Assembly: GCA_050951005.1 (NCBI GenBank)
Contig: JBMNIP010000004.1
Coordinates: 372,001 to 436,000, forward strand
DNA length: 64,000 nt
Reading direction: 5' to 3'
From: UMGS1519 sp050951005
GTDB taxonomy: Bacteria; Actinomycetota; Coriobacteriia; Coriobacteriales; Eggerthellaceae
Positions within the stretch are counted from its first letter, which is position 1, and the number at the start of each line of letters is the position of its first letter. Below the pieces are notes generated by a model. It was not told the origin of the DNA and did not search any database. It saw only the letters and a list, made by a program, of their open reading frames with translations. A program made the position numbers and the translations under genes. Shown here piece by piece: positions 31,017 to 43,117 of this stretch.

Positions 31017-32639
31017 ATGAAAATGAGGTTTTGTGCGAAGTGCGGCTATCCATTGCCAATCAATGTCACATCCTGCATCGAATGCGGAGCTCCGGTGGAG
31101 CCCGATCCCGAGGAAGGGGAAGCCGAGCGCGCGCCCGAAGGGGAATCGGGGGATGTCGCCGAAGCGCAGCCGCCCCATGGAGCACATGCCGCTTCGTCAC
31201 CTGCGGATCTGCCCCGTGGACGGGAAACGCCTATCGCCTGGCCGATGACTTCCCGTACGGATGCCGACGATGAGGCGGCTGAATCGCCGCAAGGCGAACA
31301 GGCTGTTTCCGTTGGGGAAACCGATGCTGTGCAGGGAGGATCGGAGGACAGCGAATCGGTCGAAACGGTCGATTCTGCTGCGGATACCAAAGTTGCCCAG
31401 TCACAGGAGGAGAGGGCATCTCGTCCCGAAGATCCGACGGACAAAATTCCCACGGCCGAAGATTCCGCAGCTGCCGTCGCGGCATCCGTCTCCGACACGA
31501 CAGCCGAGGTTCCTCCTATTCGGGAATCGGAGCAATCCGATGACGCAGCGCAGCAGGAGGACCGTTCGGGTGCAGAGCATACTGCTGCCATTCCGCCCAT
31601 TCCCTTAGAGGAAGGGCGGGAATCCGGCGTGCATTCGGCTTCGTCTCAGGTAAGGAGGATTTCGAGCTCGACTCGTCCTGAGAAGCAGACCCGTGCCCAG
31701 CGTCGTGCGGCTTTGAACGCCGAACATGCAACAGCTCATCGGGATACTCCGCGGCCGGCAGTAGTGGTAGCGGAAAAGCGGAGCAAGAAGCCTCTGATCA
31801 TCGTCATCATCCTGATCGCCCTTGTCGCGGCGCTGTTGGTGGCGTTCCATCCTTGGGCGCAAGAAGGCTCGTCGAACGCCGGTTCTTCGACAACGTCTGC
31901 TCAGGTAGCCTCTTCGTCCTCGAGTGCAGGCTCGTCTTCGTCGAACAGCAAGTCCTCGTCGAAGAAGGCATCAGGCTCGTCAAGCAAGAAGAAAGGCGCG
32001 AAGAAGCATGTCGATGCCGGTCCGGCCGGCACGGGGGAGGTTATCTCAAGCGAGAACCAAGGCGGCATGAATAGTACTGGAAAGTCCGCGAGTGCCCAAT
32101 CCGGCAGTAGTGCTGCAACCGGTTCGGGAACCGCTTCGAACGGTGGCAACGGTACGGCGTCCTCGAATGGGGGAAATGGCTCTAGCGCCGGTTCGGGTGC
32201 CGCTTCTCAATCCAAGTCGACGCACAAGGCAGCCCGGCAGTCCAGCTCGAAAGGCGGCGCGTCGCGTACTGGCGGATCGTACAAGCTCTCTGTTACGACG
32301 TCTGCAGGCGTTCGGGTGACCGGGTATGTGCGGCGGACGGCAAGCGGCTATGTGATTTCCGATTCGAGCACGCGGTATTACACGCTCAAGCAGCTGAGGA
32401 AGAAGGGCCTGTCCGATGCCGAGCTGTGCATCGCCTGGAATGAGCCGTATGCTCGTCTGGGCGCGCACTTCGCCAATCCGGATCTGCAACGATATTTCGA
32501 ATCCTGCAGCTGGTATGTCGATCGCGGGTTGACCGGCGTGACGCTTTCGGGGGCAGCTGCGCACAATGTCAGCCTGCTCCATCAGATTGCCAATGAGCAC
32601 AGCTCTTCTGCGCGGTGGCAGAGCCTCGTAACCGGGTGA
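31017..32639 (+). CDS. Zinc-ribbon membrane protein with C-terminal YARHG domain
   Basis: 540 residues. N-terminal zinc ribbon CAKCGYPLPINVTSCIECG (residues ~6-24), a long acidic low-complexity cytoplasmic region (~25-245), one TM (KPLIIVIILIALVAALLVAF, near 262), a Ser/Gly/Lys-rich external linker (~290-430) and a terminal YARHG domain (YYTLKQLRKKGLSDAELCIAWNEPYARLGAHF). YARHG domains are extracellular and common in surface proteins of gut bacteria. GGAGG precedes the ATG. The linker is repetitive and probably variable in length. Confidence 0.82.
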   Translation: MKMRFCAKCGYPLPINVTSCIECGAPVEPDPEEGEAERAPEGESGDVAEAQPPHGAHAASSPADLPRGRETPIAWPMTSRTDADDEAAESPQGEQAVSVGETDAVQGGSEDSESVETVDSAADTKVAQSQEERASRPEDPTDKIPTAEDSAAAVAASVSDTTAEVPPIRESEQSDDAAQQEDRSGAEHTAAIPPIPLEEGRESGVHSASSQVRRISSSTRPEKQTRAQRRAALNAEHATAHRDTPRPAVVVAEKRSKKPLIIVIILIALVAALLVAFHPWAQEGSSNAGSSTTSAQVASSSSSAGSSSSNSKSSSKKASGSSSKKKGAKKHVDAGPAGTGEVISSENQGGMNSTGKSASAQSGSSAATGSGTASNGGNGTASSNGGNGSSAGSGAASQSKSTHKAARQSSSKGGASRTGGSYKLSVTTSAGVRVTGYVRRTASGYVISDSSTRYYTLKQLRKKGLSDAELCIAWNEPYARLGAHFANPDLQRYFESCSWYVDRGLTGVTLSGAAAHNVSLLHQIANEHSSSARWQSLVTG

Positions 32640-32676
32640 GCCGCCGGCTTTCGAATAGACGAGATCCCCCACGTTA

Positions 32677-32710
32677 ACGGGCGCCCCGGGTTTCAGCCTG
32701 GAGCGCCCGT
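32677..32710 (+). terminator. Hairpin after the YARHG gene
   Basis: ACGGGCGC / GCGCCCGT (8 bp) extended inward by CCGGG/CCTGG-type pairs, 37 bases after the stop and followed by a weak T-containing ATTGGTTATT tail. Probable terminator. Confidence 0.5.
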
Positions 32711-32741
32711 ATTGGTTATTCCCTCTCGTGTTCATTTTTCT

Positions 32742-32752
32742 AGTGTGATAAT
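32742..32752 (+). promoter_or_regulatory. Extended -10 element upstream of the small zinc-ribbon gene
   Basis: TGTGATAAT (TGn-GATAAT) with no clear -35. The same GTGTGATAAT...CCAAA context occurs upstream of mihF at 43974-43983. The -10 ends 8 bases before the ATG at 32761, so a leaderless transcript is possible. Confidence 0.4.
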
Positions 32753-32760
32753 GTTCCAAA

Positions 32761-33006
32761 ATGTTCCTTATGGGTAAGCTTCTGACCAGCCTGTTCTTCG
32801 AGCTGCAGATGCTGCTCGTTATCATCGCCCGCAATACGAACTTCCTGCGCCGGCATGCGGAAGGCAGCACCGCTCCGGCATCCGCCGGTACGGCAACGCA
32901 GGCAGCGCCCGAATCCTCCACGGCGCCGCTCGTGTGCCCGGTTTGCCACACATCCAACGATCTTGGCAGCAAGTTCTGCGGGGTGTGCGGGCACCTGCTT
33001 TCCTAG
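32761..33006 (+). CDS. Small membrane-associated zinc-ribbon protein
   Basis: 81 residues. Hydrophobic N-terminus (LLTSLFFELQMLLVIIA), Ala/Thr/Ser-rich linker, then a C-terminal zinc ribbon CPVCHTSNDLGSKFCGVCG. Start uncertain: ATG 32761 (leaderless) or ATG 32770. Zinc ribbons of this kind are common in proteins with a membrane segment; function unknown. Confidence 0.65.
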   Translation: MFLMGKLLTSLFFELQMLLVIIARNTNFLRRHAEGSTAPASAGTATQAAPESSTAPLVCPVCHTSNDLGSKFCGVCGHLLS

Positions 33007-33029
33007 GTATCTGTTCGGAACGCTATCGC

Positions 33030-33060
33030 CGCGCCGGCGCGCAGCTTGCGCGCCGGCGCG
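33030..33060 (+). other. Very stable GC hairpin between the zinc-ribbon gene and yqeY
   Basis: CGCGCCGGCGCGC / GCGCGCCGGCGCG, a 13-bp perfect stem with a 5-base AGCTT loop, 24 bases after one stop and 45 before the next start. No T-tract follows (ATATACT). It may terminate, stabilise or regulate. Confidence 0.6.
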
Positions 33061-33104
33061 ATATACTGGTCAAGCTCGAAGGCGTATCGGAAGGAAGAGA
33101 GAGC

Positions 33105-33548
33105 ATGACCTACGACGAATTGAAGGAACGGATCAAGGATGCCATGAAGGCGCGTGATAAGGATCGCCTGCGGATTCTGCGACAACTGCATGGCGAAATC
33201 AAGCAGATCGAGATCGACGAGCGCCGCGAGATCACGGAGCAGGACGTCACCGAGATGACGAAGCGCGTGCTGAAGCAGACTCGGGAGATGCTGGAGAACT
33301 CCATCAAGGCAGCCAACGATGACGAGCGTACGGAACGTTTGCGTTTCCAGGTGAAGGTGCTTGAGGATTGCCTGCCGGCACAGCTTTCCGGCGACGAGCT
33401 GGTCAAGCTGGTTGAGAAGACCATAGCCGATCTAGGCGCCACGACCAAACGTGATATGGGGAAGGTCATGGGGGCGCTGTCAAAAGCAACGAACGGCAAT
33501 CTCGACAAGGCCGAAGCGGCGAAGGAAGTCGGCAAGCGCCTGTCTTAA
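33105..33548 (+). CDS. GatB/YqeY domain protein
   Basis: 147 residues, the family's usual length. N-terminus MTYDELKERIKDAMKARDKDRLRILRQLHGEIKQIE; C-terminus DMGKVMGALSKATNGNLDKAEAAKEV, matching YqeY and the tRNA-binding tail of GatB. Start from ATG 33105 with GGAAGAGAG upstream. Exact role is not established. It precedes the pyr operon but is separated from it by a promoter. Confidence 0.92.
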   Translation: MTYDELKERIKDAMKARDKDRLRILRQLHGEIKQIEIDERREITEQDVTEMTKRVLKQTREMLENSIKAANDDERTERLRFQVKVLEDCLPAQLSGDELVKLVEKTIADLGATTKRDMGKVMGALSKATNGNLDKAEAAKEVGKRLS

Positions 33549-33648
33549 TCCGGCATTCCCGACGGATATTCGCATGGGCGGCGGCCATCGGGTCGCCGCT
33601 TTTCATTTGCCCATTTCGCGGAGGGCGTCCCGTTTTGCGGGATTCTGG

Positions 33649-33677
33649 TTTACGTCCAAAGCGCTCACCCGTATAAT
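33649..33677 (+). promoter_or_regulatory. Promoter of the pyrimidine operon
   Basis: TTTACG (-35, 33649-33654), 17-bp spacer, TATAAT (-10, 33672-33677, perfect consensus). Transcription would start near 33684, a few bases before the PyrR-binding sequence. Confidence 0.75.
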
Positions 33678-33689
33678 TGGCTTGTCTTT

Positions 33690-33813
33690 AAAACAGTACA
33701 GAGAGACTGACAAGGCGAAAACATACTCCGTTCGCGGGCTTACCTGGCAGCATGCGGTAAGCGGCGGCGAACACAAACGCGAGAATGCCTTTGCCTGGAC
33801 GAAGGCTTTTTTT
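33690..33813 (+). promoter_or_regulatory. PyrR-regulated attenuation leader
   Basis: CAGTACAGAGAGACTGACAAGG (given as two parts: CAGTACAGAGAG 33694-33705 and ACTGACAAGG 33706-33715) resembles the PyrR-binding loop with its central AGAGAG(A/G)CT core. Downstream, GCCTT (33787-33791) pairs with AAGGC (33802-33806) followed by seven T, a terminator before pyrR. In the known mechanism, PyrR with UMP binds the loop and favours termination. Confidence 0.75.
33787..33813 (+). terminator. Attenuator terminator in the pyr leader
   Basis: Short stem GCCTT/AAGGC with a 10-base loop followed by TTTTTTT, 88 bases upstream of pyrR. It is the expected transcription stop of the PyrR attenuator. Confidence 0.75.
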
Positions 33814-33900
33814 ATAGCTTCTCCAGGTCGCCGGGTCACGGAGGGTTTCCTTCTGTTCCGGGCGAATTTTCTGTACGCACTCGATTCGAAGGGAGTGTGT

Positions 33901-34560
33901 ATGCAGGGCGAAGATGACGTCAAGTCCGTTGTCATGGATGCCTCTGAGATCGACCGTGCGCTCACGCGTATCGCGCATCAGATCCTGGAAAGCAATCATG
34001 GCGCGGACAACCTGGCGTTGGTGGGCATCGTCACGCGCGGCGATGTGCTTGCCCGTCGGTTGGCAAGCCGGATCGAGCGGATAGAGGGGGTGAAGGTCCC
34101 CGTCGGCTCACTCGATATCACGTTCTACCGCGATGACACCGCAATCGCGCTCAACCCCGAGATTTATGTTACCGATCTGCCGTTCAACCTTGATGGCAAG
34201 AACATCGTGCTTGTCGATGATGTGCTGTACACCGGGCGTACCATCCGCTGTGCCCTCGATGCGCTGATGGACTATGGGCGTCCTGCAGTCATCCAGCTGG
34301 CGGTGCTTGTGGACCGCGGCCATCGCGAACTTCCCATCCGTGCCGATTATGTGGGCAAGAACGTGCCCTCGGCCCGGACGGAGGCGGTTCATCTCCTGCT
34401 CGATGAAACCGATGGAGAGACCTGCGTGAAGATCTACGATGTGGCGCCGGGAGCGCATGTCGGGTCGGCGCCGATGGCCGAAGGAGCCGAAACTCCGGGG
34501 CGTGCCAAGGTTCCCCCACTGCCGCATCCGATCAATGCTGAGAAGGGCGGTGGGCGCTGA
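33901..34560 (+). CDS. pyrR: Bifunctional pyr operon attenuator / uracil phosphoribosyltransferase
   Basis: 219 residues. PRPP-binding motif NIVLVDDVLYTGRTIRCALDAL and the N-terminal Ser/Thr..IAHQILE and VGIVTRGDVLARRLA segments are typical of PyrR. GAAGGGAG lies 5 bases before the ATG. The C-terminus extends ~35 residues beyond the usual end (AHVGSAPMAEGAETPG...), Pro/Ala/Gly-rich. First gene of the operon it regulates through the leader at 33690-33813; its stop shares a base with the pyrB start. Confidence 0.95.
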   Translation: MQGEDDVKSVVMDASEIDRALTRIAHQILESNHGADNLALVGIVTRGDVLARRLASRIERIEGVKVPVGSLDITFYRDDTAIALNPEIYVTDLPFNLDGKNIVLVDDVLYTGRTIRCALDALMDYGRPAVIQLAVLVDRGHRELPIRADYVGKNVPSARTEAVHLLLDETDGETCVKIYDVAPGAHVGSAPMAEGAETPGRAKVPPLPHPINAEKGGGR

Positions 34561-35501
34561 TGCTGTCGCAGAAGCACCTGCTGCGCACTACCGACCTGAC
34601 GGCAGAAGACCTTATGCAGATCCTGCAAACCGCAGTCATGTTCGAAGAGGTCAACCAGCGCCGCATCAAGAAGGTGCCTGCGTTGCGCGGCCGTACGGTC
34701 GTGAATCTGTTCTTCGAGCCCTCGACCCGAACGAAGGGCAGCTTCGAGCTGGCAGAAAAACGGTTGTCCTGCGATACGCTGGCTTCTGGCGGTTCCAGCA
34801 GCTCCACGGTGAAAGGCGAAAGCCTGGTCGATACCATCCAGACGCTCGATTCCATGAAAGTCGACTGCTACGTCGTCCGTGCCAAGTATGCCGGTACGCC
34901 GCAGAAGATCGCCGATCATACCGACGCCTGCGTGATCGATGCCGGGGACGGCAAGCATCAGCATCCAACCCAAGCGCTGCTGGACCTGTACACCATCTGG
35001 CGCTGCAAGGGCAGCTTCGAGAACCTTCGCGTTGGCATCGTCGGTGATATTGCCCATTCCCGTGTTTGCGGCAGCCTGGTACCGGCGCTCAAAGTGCTCG
35101 GCGCCCACGTGACGCTTATTGCGCCGCAAACGCTGCTGCCGGCCCGCCCGGAGATCCTGGGTGCCGATGCGGTCACCTCGGATTTGGATGAGGCCCTGCC
35201 GGACCTGGATGTGGTCTACATGCTGCGCGTGCAGATGGAGCGCCTGGAGGGAGCACCGTTCCCCAGCCTGCGCGAATACCATCATCTCTTCGGGTTGACG
35301 CGCGACCGCGAGCCGCTGATGCGTCCAGATGCCATTATCTGCCATCCCGGCCCGATCAACCGCGGTGTCGAATTGGATAGCTTTATGGCGGACAACCCCG
35401 ACCGATCGGTGATTCTCGACCAGGTGTTCGCCGGTCTGTGCGTGCGCATGTCCGTACTCTACCTGTTATTGGGAGGAGCCGAAAATGGCATTGCTGATTA
35501 A
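34560..35501 (+). CDS. pyrB: Aspartate carbamoyltransferase catalytic subunit
   Basis: Forms carbamoyl-aspartate from carbamoyl phosphate and aspartate. 313 residues. FFEPSTRTKGSFELAEKRL is the carbamoyl-phosphate site; DGKHQHPTQALLD, HPGPINRG and VGDIAHSRV are also diagnostic. No pyrI regulatory subunit is present, as expected when PyrR attenuation controls the operon. Start overlaps the pyrR stop (TGATG); the end overlaps pyrC by 17 bases. Confidence 0.97.
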   Translation: MLSQKHLLRTTDLTAEDLMQILQTAVMFEEVNQRRIKKVPALRGRTVVNLFFEPSTRTKGSFELAEKRLSCDTLASGGSSSSTVKGESLVDTIQTLDSMKVDCYVVRAKYAGTPQKIADHTDACVIDAGDGKHQHPTQALLDLYTIWRCKGSFENLRVGIVGDIAHSRVCGSLVPALKVLGAHVTLIAPQTLLPARPEILGADAVTSDLDEALPDLDVVYMLRVQMERLEGAPFPSLREYHHLFGLTRDREPLMRPDAIICHPGPINRGVELDSFMADNPDRSVILDQVFAGLCVRMSVLYLLLGGAENGIAD

Positions 35502-36780
35502 GAATGCCCATCTTCTCGACCCGGCTGTCGGGCTTGACGGAATCGGCGATCTGCGCATTGCCGATGACGGCACGGTTGCCGAGGTCGGGCAGGATCTGGC
35601 GGCAGGCGCTGACGCGGTACGCGACTTCTCGGGCAAGTATCTGGTGCCCGGCCTGGTGGATTGCCATGTTCATTTGCGCGAACCGGGTTTGGAGCATAAG
35701 GAGACCATCTTCACCGGCACATTGGCGGCTGCCTACGGCGGTTTCACCGATATCTGCAGCATGCCCAACACGGTACCCGAAACCGATACCGGCAGCGTGG
35801 TTGAGTACGTGCGGCGCCAGGCAGCGGCTGCCGGGCATTGCCATGTGCATCCGTCCGGTGCCTGCACGAAGGGCCGCAAGGGCGAGGCGCTTGCCGAAAT
35901 GGGCGACATGGTTGCCCACGGCGCTGTTGCCTTCACCGATGATGGCATGGGCGTGCAGGATGCCGGCATGATGAGACGGGTGATGGATTACGCCAAGCAG
36001 TTCGGCAAGGTCGTCATGTCCCACTGCCAGGATACGTCGCTTTCAGCGGGCGGGCAGGTCAATGAGGGGGTTGCCAGCACGCGCCTGGGGCTTACCGGTT
36101 GGCCGGCGGCGGCAGAGGAAACGCAGATCGCCCGCGACATCCTGATTTCCAACCTGACCGGCTGTCCCGTCCATATCCAGCATCTGACCACGGAGACTGC
36201 GGTAGAGATCGTGCGGGCCGGCAAACGGCGCGGTGTTCCGGTGACCTGCGAGGTCACGCCGCATCACCTGTTCCTGAACGAGGATGACATCACCGAGGAT
36301 TACAACACCAACCTCAAGGTGAACCCGCCGCTGCGCACCGTCCACGATAACGAGGCCCTGATCAAGGCGGTTGAAGACGGTACCGTCGACATCATCGTCA
36401 CGGACCATGCCCCGCATGCGGCTTGGGAGAAAGACCGGGAATTCGAGCTTGCCCCGAATGGCATGATCGGCATCGAGACCTCGCTTCCCGCGGTGCTGAC
36501 CGGACTGGTGCGTCCCGGCCATATCGACTATGCACGGCTGGTGCAGCTGATGGCCATCAATCCGCGCACTATCCTGGGAATCCCGCAGGTGCAGCTGAAA
36601 GCGGGCTCGGCAGCCGACCTGACCGCGTTCGATCCGACGATTGAATGGGATTGCACGGCCGATTCCTTCCATTCCAAGTCGAGCAATTCCGGATTCATCG
36701 GCAGGCATTTCATCGGCAAGGCAACGGATACGTTCGTCTCCGGCAAGCCGGTACTCGTAGAAGGTGAAGTTTGTGAGTGA
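35485..36780 (+). CDS. pyrC: Dihydroorotase
   Basis: Cyclises carbamoyl-aspartate to dihydroorotate. 431 residues, the long (class I, Bacillus-like) type. Metal-binding DCHVHLREPG near residue 58, HLTTETAVEIV, EVTPHHLFL and TDHAPHA are visible. GGGAGG upstream lies inside the end of pyrB, giving tight coupling. Ends by overlapping the carA start. Confidence 0.96.
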   Translation: MALLIKNAHLLDPAVGLDGIGDLRIADDGTVAEVGQDLAAGADAVRDFSGKYLVPGLVDCHVHLREPGLEHKETIFTGTLAAAYGGFTDICSMPNTVPETDTGSVVEYVRRQAAAAGHCHVHPSGACTKGRKGEALAEMGDMVAHGAVAFTDDGMGVQDAGMMRRVMDYAKQFGKVVMSHCQDTSLSAGGQVNEGVASTRLGLTGWPAAAEETQIARDILISNLTGCPVHIQHLTTETAVEIVRAGKRRGVPVTCEVTPHHLFLNEDDITEDYNTNLKVNPPLRTVHDNEALIKAVEDGTVDIIVTDHAPHAAWEKDREFELAPNGMIGIETSLPAVLTGLVRPGHIDYARLVQLMAINPRTILGIPQVQLKAGSAADLTAFDPTIEWDCTADSFHSKSSNSGFIGRHFIGKATDTFVSGKPVLVEGEVCE

Positions 36781-38174
36781 ACTGAGTGAGAAATTACTGT
36801 CCCGTACGTCCCGCGGGGTGAATCCGCCGGCTTTGCTGGTCCTCGAGGACGGCACGGTGTTCGAAGGGTATGCGCCGGCGGCACGCGGAGAGGTCTTCGG
36901 CGAAGTGTGCTTCAACACGTCGCTGGTGGGTTATCTCGAGGTGCTTTCCGACCCGTCGTATGCGGGCCAGATCGTAACCATGACCTATCCCCAGATCGGC
37001 AATTACGGAGTGAATCCCGATGACCTGCAGCGCGAGACGTTGGCATTGCGCGGTTTCGTCGTGCACGATCTGTGCACGCAGCCGTCGAACTGGCGCAGCA
37101 CGCAGTCGCTCGATTCGTTCTTGGAAGAGAGGGGAGTGGTGGCCATCGCGGGGGTGGATACCCGTGAGTTGACGCGCCATCTGCGCGATTGCGGTGCCCA
37201 GCGCGGCGTGCTGTCCACCGAGGATCTGGATCCTATGAGCCTGCTGGAGAAGGTGCGTGCCAGCGAATCGATCGTCGGAGTCAACCTAGCAGCCACCGTG
37301 AGCTGCGCCGATGAGCGTCCGTTCGGGGTTGCCGACCTGCCGGCGAGCCAGGAGTTCGCCTTGTCCGCGCCGGCTCCTGCCCGTCACAAAGTCGTTGCCT
37401 ATGATTGCGGTGCCAAGGACGCCATCATGGGCGGCCTTGTGCGGGTGGGCTGCGACGTGGTGCGCGTGCCGTGGGATACGGCCGCCCAAGATGTCCTCGC
37501 AATGAAGCCCGATGGGGTGTTCCTGTCGAACGGCCCGGGTGATCCGGATGCGGTCGGGGGAACCTACCGGCAGGTGGAAAGGCTGTTGGGCAAGGTGCCG
37601 GTGTTCGGCATCTGCCTGGGCCATCAGATGATCAGCAAGGCTGCTGGGGCGAACATGGAGAAGCTGAAGTTCGGGCACCGTGGCGGCAACCAGCCGGTCT
37701 TGAACCTGCTGTCCGGCCGGGTGGAGATCACCGCGCAGAACCATGGGTTCGGGCTGGTATTCCCCAGCTTGGGCAAGCTTATCCCCGAACTTTCCGGCGG
37801 GCATGATTCCCACTACAACGACTTGCGTTTCTGGGCGCGCCAGAGAATCGCCCCTGTGGTTCGGAACGATCGGTTCGGGCGTATCCGCCTGACGCACGTG
37901 AACCTCAACGACGGTACCTGCGAGGGAATCCAGTTCATGGATATCCCGGCATTCAGTGTGCAGTACCATCCGGAGGCAAGCCCGGGACCGACCGATGCGC
38001 ACTACCTGTTCACCGCATTCGCCCGTTTGATGGACGGCGTGGATGATTACCTGGATATCGATATCGCCAAGGACCGGTTGGCGGGCTGGAAATTCGGCGC
38101 GGTGCCCGGGCAGTCATCGGAGATCAAGGTGGGCTCGACAGCGGATGCGGTGCCGGTGAAGGGAGGTGATGTCG

Positions 38175-38182
<8 letters not shown>
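36773..38182 (+). CDS. carA: Carbamoyl-phosphate synthase small subunit
   Basis: Glutaminase subunit that supplies ammonia to CarB. About 469 residues, longer than the usual ~380. The glutamine amidotransferase domain has the nucleophile in FGICLGHQ and the His/Glu pair in YHPEASPGP. N-terminal domain: ALLVLEDGTVFEGYA, GEVCFNTSLVGYLEVLSDPSYAGQIV. Two GTG starts are possible, 36764 and 36773; the latter is better spaced from GAAGG. Extra length lies in the C-terminal ~65 residues after the catalytic motif and in a longer middle section. Confidence 0.94.
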
Positions 38183-41396
<3,214 letters not shown>

Positions 41397-41399
41397 TCG

Positions 41400-42203
41400 A
41401 TGAGCGAATCCGAAGCAAGGCCCACACCCGTTCAGGAGAATGCACGTATCCTGGCCAATGAGAAGCTTGACGGGCGTCTGTTCCTGATGACGCTTGCTGC
41501 GCCGCGCATTGCCCGCTCTGTGCTGCCCGGGCAGTTCATCCACCTGCGGTTGCCGGCGCTGGCCGACCATATCCTGCGCCGCCCGTTCGGCGTGTATGAC
41601 CGGGATGTGCAGCGGGGTACCATCGATGTGCTGTATCAGGTTGTCGGTGCCGGTACCGCATATATGTCCGGATTGCCGGCAGGAGAATGCTGCGACCTTC
41701 TCGGGCCGCTCGGGCAAGGATGGAGCCTGTTTCCCGAGGTCCGCCGTGCGCTTGTGGTTGCGGGCGGCGCCGGAGCCGCACCGCTTTATCTGTTCACCGC
41801 GCACATGCTTGCCAAGGATGTTGAGGTCGATGTCGTGCTCGGTGCACAGACGAAAGGCGCGCTGGTGATGCGCGAACGTTTCAGCGCCTTGATGGGGCAT
41901 GAGCCTTCTTGCTCTACCGATGACGGCTCGTATGGCTACCACGGGTTCGCCACCGGACCGGCGGGTGAGCTGTTGGCGGAGAACTCCTATGATCAGGTAT
42001 ATTGCTGCGGTCCCGAACCGATGATGCGCGCGGTTGCCGACTTGGCCCGCCAGGCGCAGGTCGGATGCCAGGTGTCGTTGGAAAAGCGCATGGCATGCGG
42101 TGTCGGCGCCTGCCTGTCGTGCATCGTGGAAACAACCGAAGGCCGCCGGCGCTCATGCGTGGATGGCCCGGTATTCGATGCAGAGAAGGTGGTTTGGGCA
42201 TGA
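41400..42203 (+). CDS. pyrK: Dihydroorotate dehydrogenase electron-transfer subunit
   Basis: 267 residues. FAD-binding ferredoxin-reductase fold: PGQFIHLRLP, RRPFGVYD, VVAGGAGAAPLYL (NAD side), YCCGPEPMMRAV, and a C-terminal [2Fe-2S] site CGVGACLSCIVET...RRRSC. Passes electrons from PyrD to NAD+. Three bases after carB; overlaps pyrD. Confidence 0.95.
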   Translation: MSESEARPTPVQENARILANEKLDGRLFLMTLAAPRIARSVLPGQFIHLRLPALADHILRRPFGVYDRDVQRGTIDVLYQVVGAGTAYMSGLPAGECCDLLGPLGQGWSLFPEVRRALVVAGGAGAAPLYLFTAHMLAKDVEVDVVLGAQTKGALVMRERFSALMGHEPSCSTDDGSYGYHGFATGPAGELLAENSYDQVYCCGPEPMMRAVADLARQAQVGCQVSLEKRMACGVGACLSCIVETTEGRRRSCVDGPVFDAEKVVWA

Positions 42204-43117
42204 GCGACGTGAATATGCAGGTAAACCTGGGTGGGCTGATTATGCGCAATCCGGTGACCGATGCGTCGGGTACCTTCGCTGCCGGCCGTGAATACAACGA
42301 CTTCACCGACATCTGCCGTATGGGCGCTATCACCACCAAGGGCGTTTCCCTTAACGGCTGGGCGGGCAACCCCGCACCGCGGATCGCGGAAACGCCATCG
42401 GGCATGCTGAATTCCATCGGCTTGCAGAATCCCGGAGTCAAAGCGCTGATCGAAGGCGATCTGGCCTGGCTCTCGGATAAGGGAGTGCCCGTTATCATAA
42501 ACGTCTCTGGTCATTCGGTCGAAGAATACGCCCAGGTTATCGAGGCGTTGGATAATCAAGCGACAGTGTCTGCCTTTGAGGTGAACATCTCGTGCCCGAA
42601 TGTGGATGCGGGGGGAATGACGTTCGGTACCGATCCAGCACTGGCCGAGAGGGTGGTGCGTGCGTGCCGTGAGAAAACGGAAAAGCCGCTCATCGTAAAG
42701 CTGACCCCGAACGTCACCGATATCACCGAGATCGCGCGTGCCTGCGTGGCGGGCGGTGCCGATGCGCTGTCGCTGATCAATACGCTTCTAGGCATGGCTA
42801 TCGATGCCCGTACCCGCCGTCCGAAGCTTGCCCGCGTGGTTGGCGGACTATCGGGGCCGGCGGTGAAGCCGATTGCTTTGCGTATGGTTTGGGAGACGCA
42901 TAAGGCGGTGGAGGTCCCGCTTCTGGGTATGGGGGGCATCACCACGGCGGAAGATGCCATCGAGTTTCTGCTGGCTGGAGCAACGGCGGTGGCCGTCGGC
43001 ACGGCGAATTTCATGGAACCGCGCACGATTGGAATGGTCATCGACGGCATGGAAGCGTACTGCAGGGAGCAGGGAGTGCGCGATATCAACGAGCTGATCG
43101 GAGGATTACTGGCATGA
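42200..43117 (+). CDS. pyrD: Dihydroorotate dehydrogenase, class 1B catalytic subunit
   Basis: 305 residues. FMN barrel motifs: NPVTDASGTFAAGREY, GAITTKGVSL, NSIGLQNPG, EVNISCPNVDAGGMTFG, LINTLLGMAIDARTRRP, GMGGITTAEDAIEFLLAGATAVAVGTANF. Cys in the NISCPN region replaces Ser as the base in class 1 enzymes. Start overlaps pyrK by 4 bases (ATGA). Confidence 0.96.
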   Translation: MSDVNMQVNLGGLIMRNPVTDASGTFAAGREYNDFTDICRMGAITTKGVSLNGWAGNPAPRIAETPSGMLNSIGLQNPGVKALIEGDLAWLSDKGVPVIINVSGHSVEEYAQVIEALDNQATVSAFEVNISCPNVDAGGMTFGTDPALAERVVRACREKTEKPLIVKLTPNVTDITEIARACVAGGADALSLINTLLGMAIDARTRRPKLARVVGGLSGPAVKPIALRMVWETHKAVEVPLLGMGGITTAEDAIEFLLAGATAVAVGTANFMEPRTIGMVIDGMEAYCREQGVRDINELIGGLLA

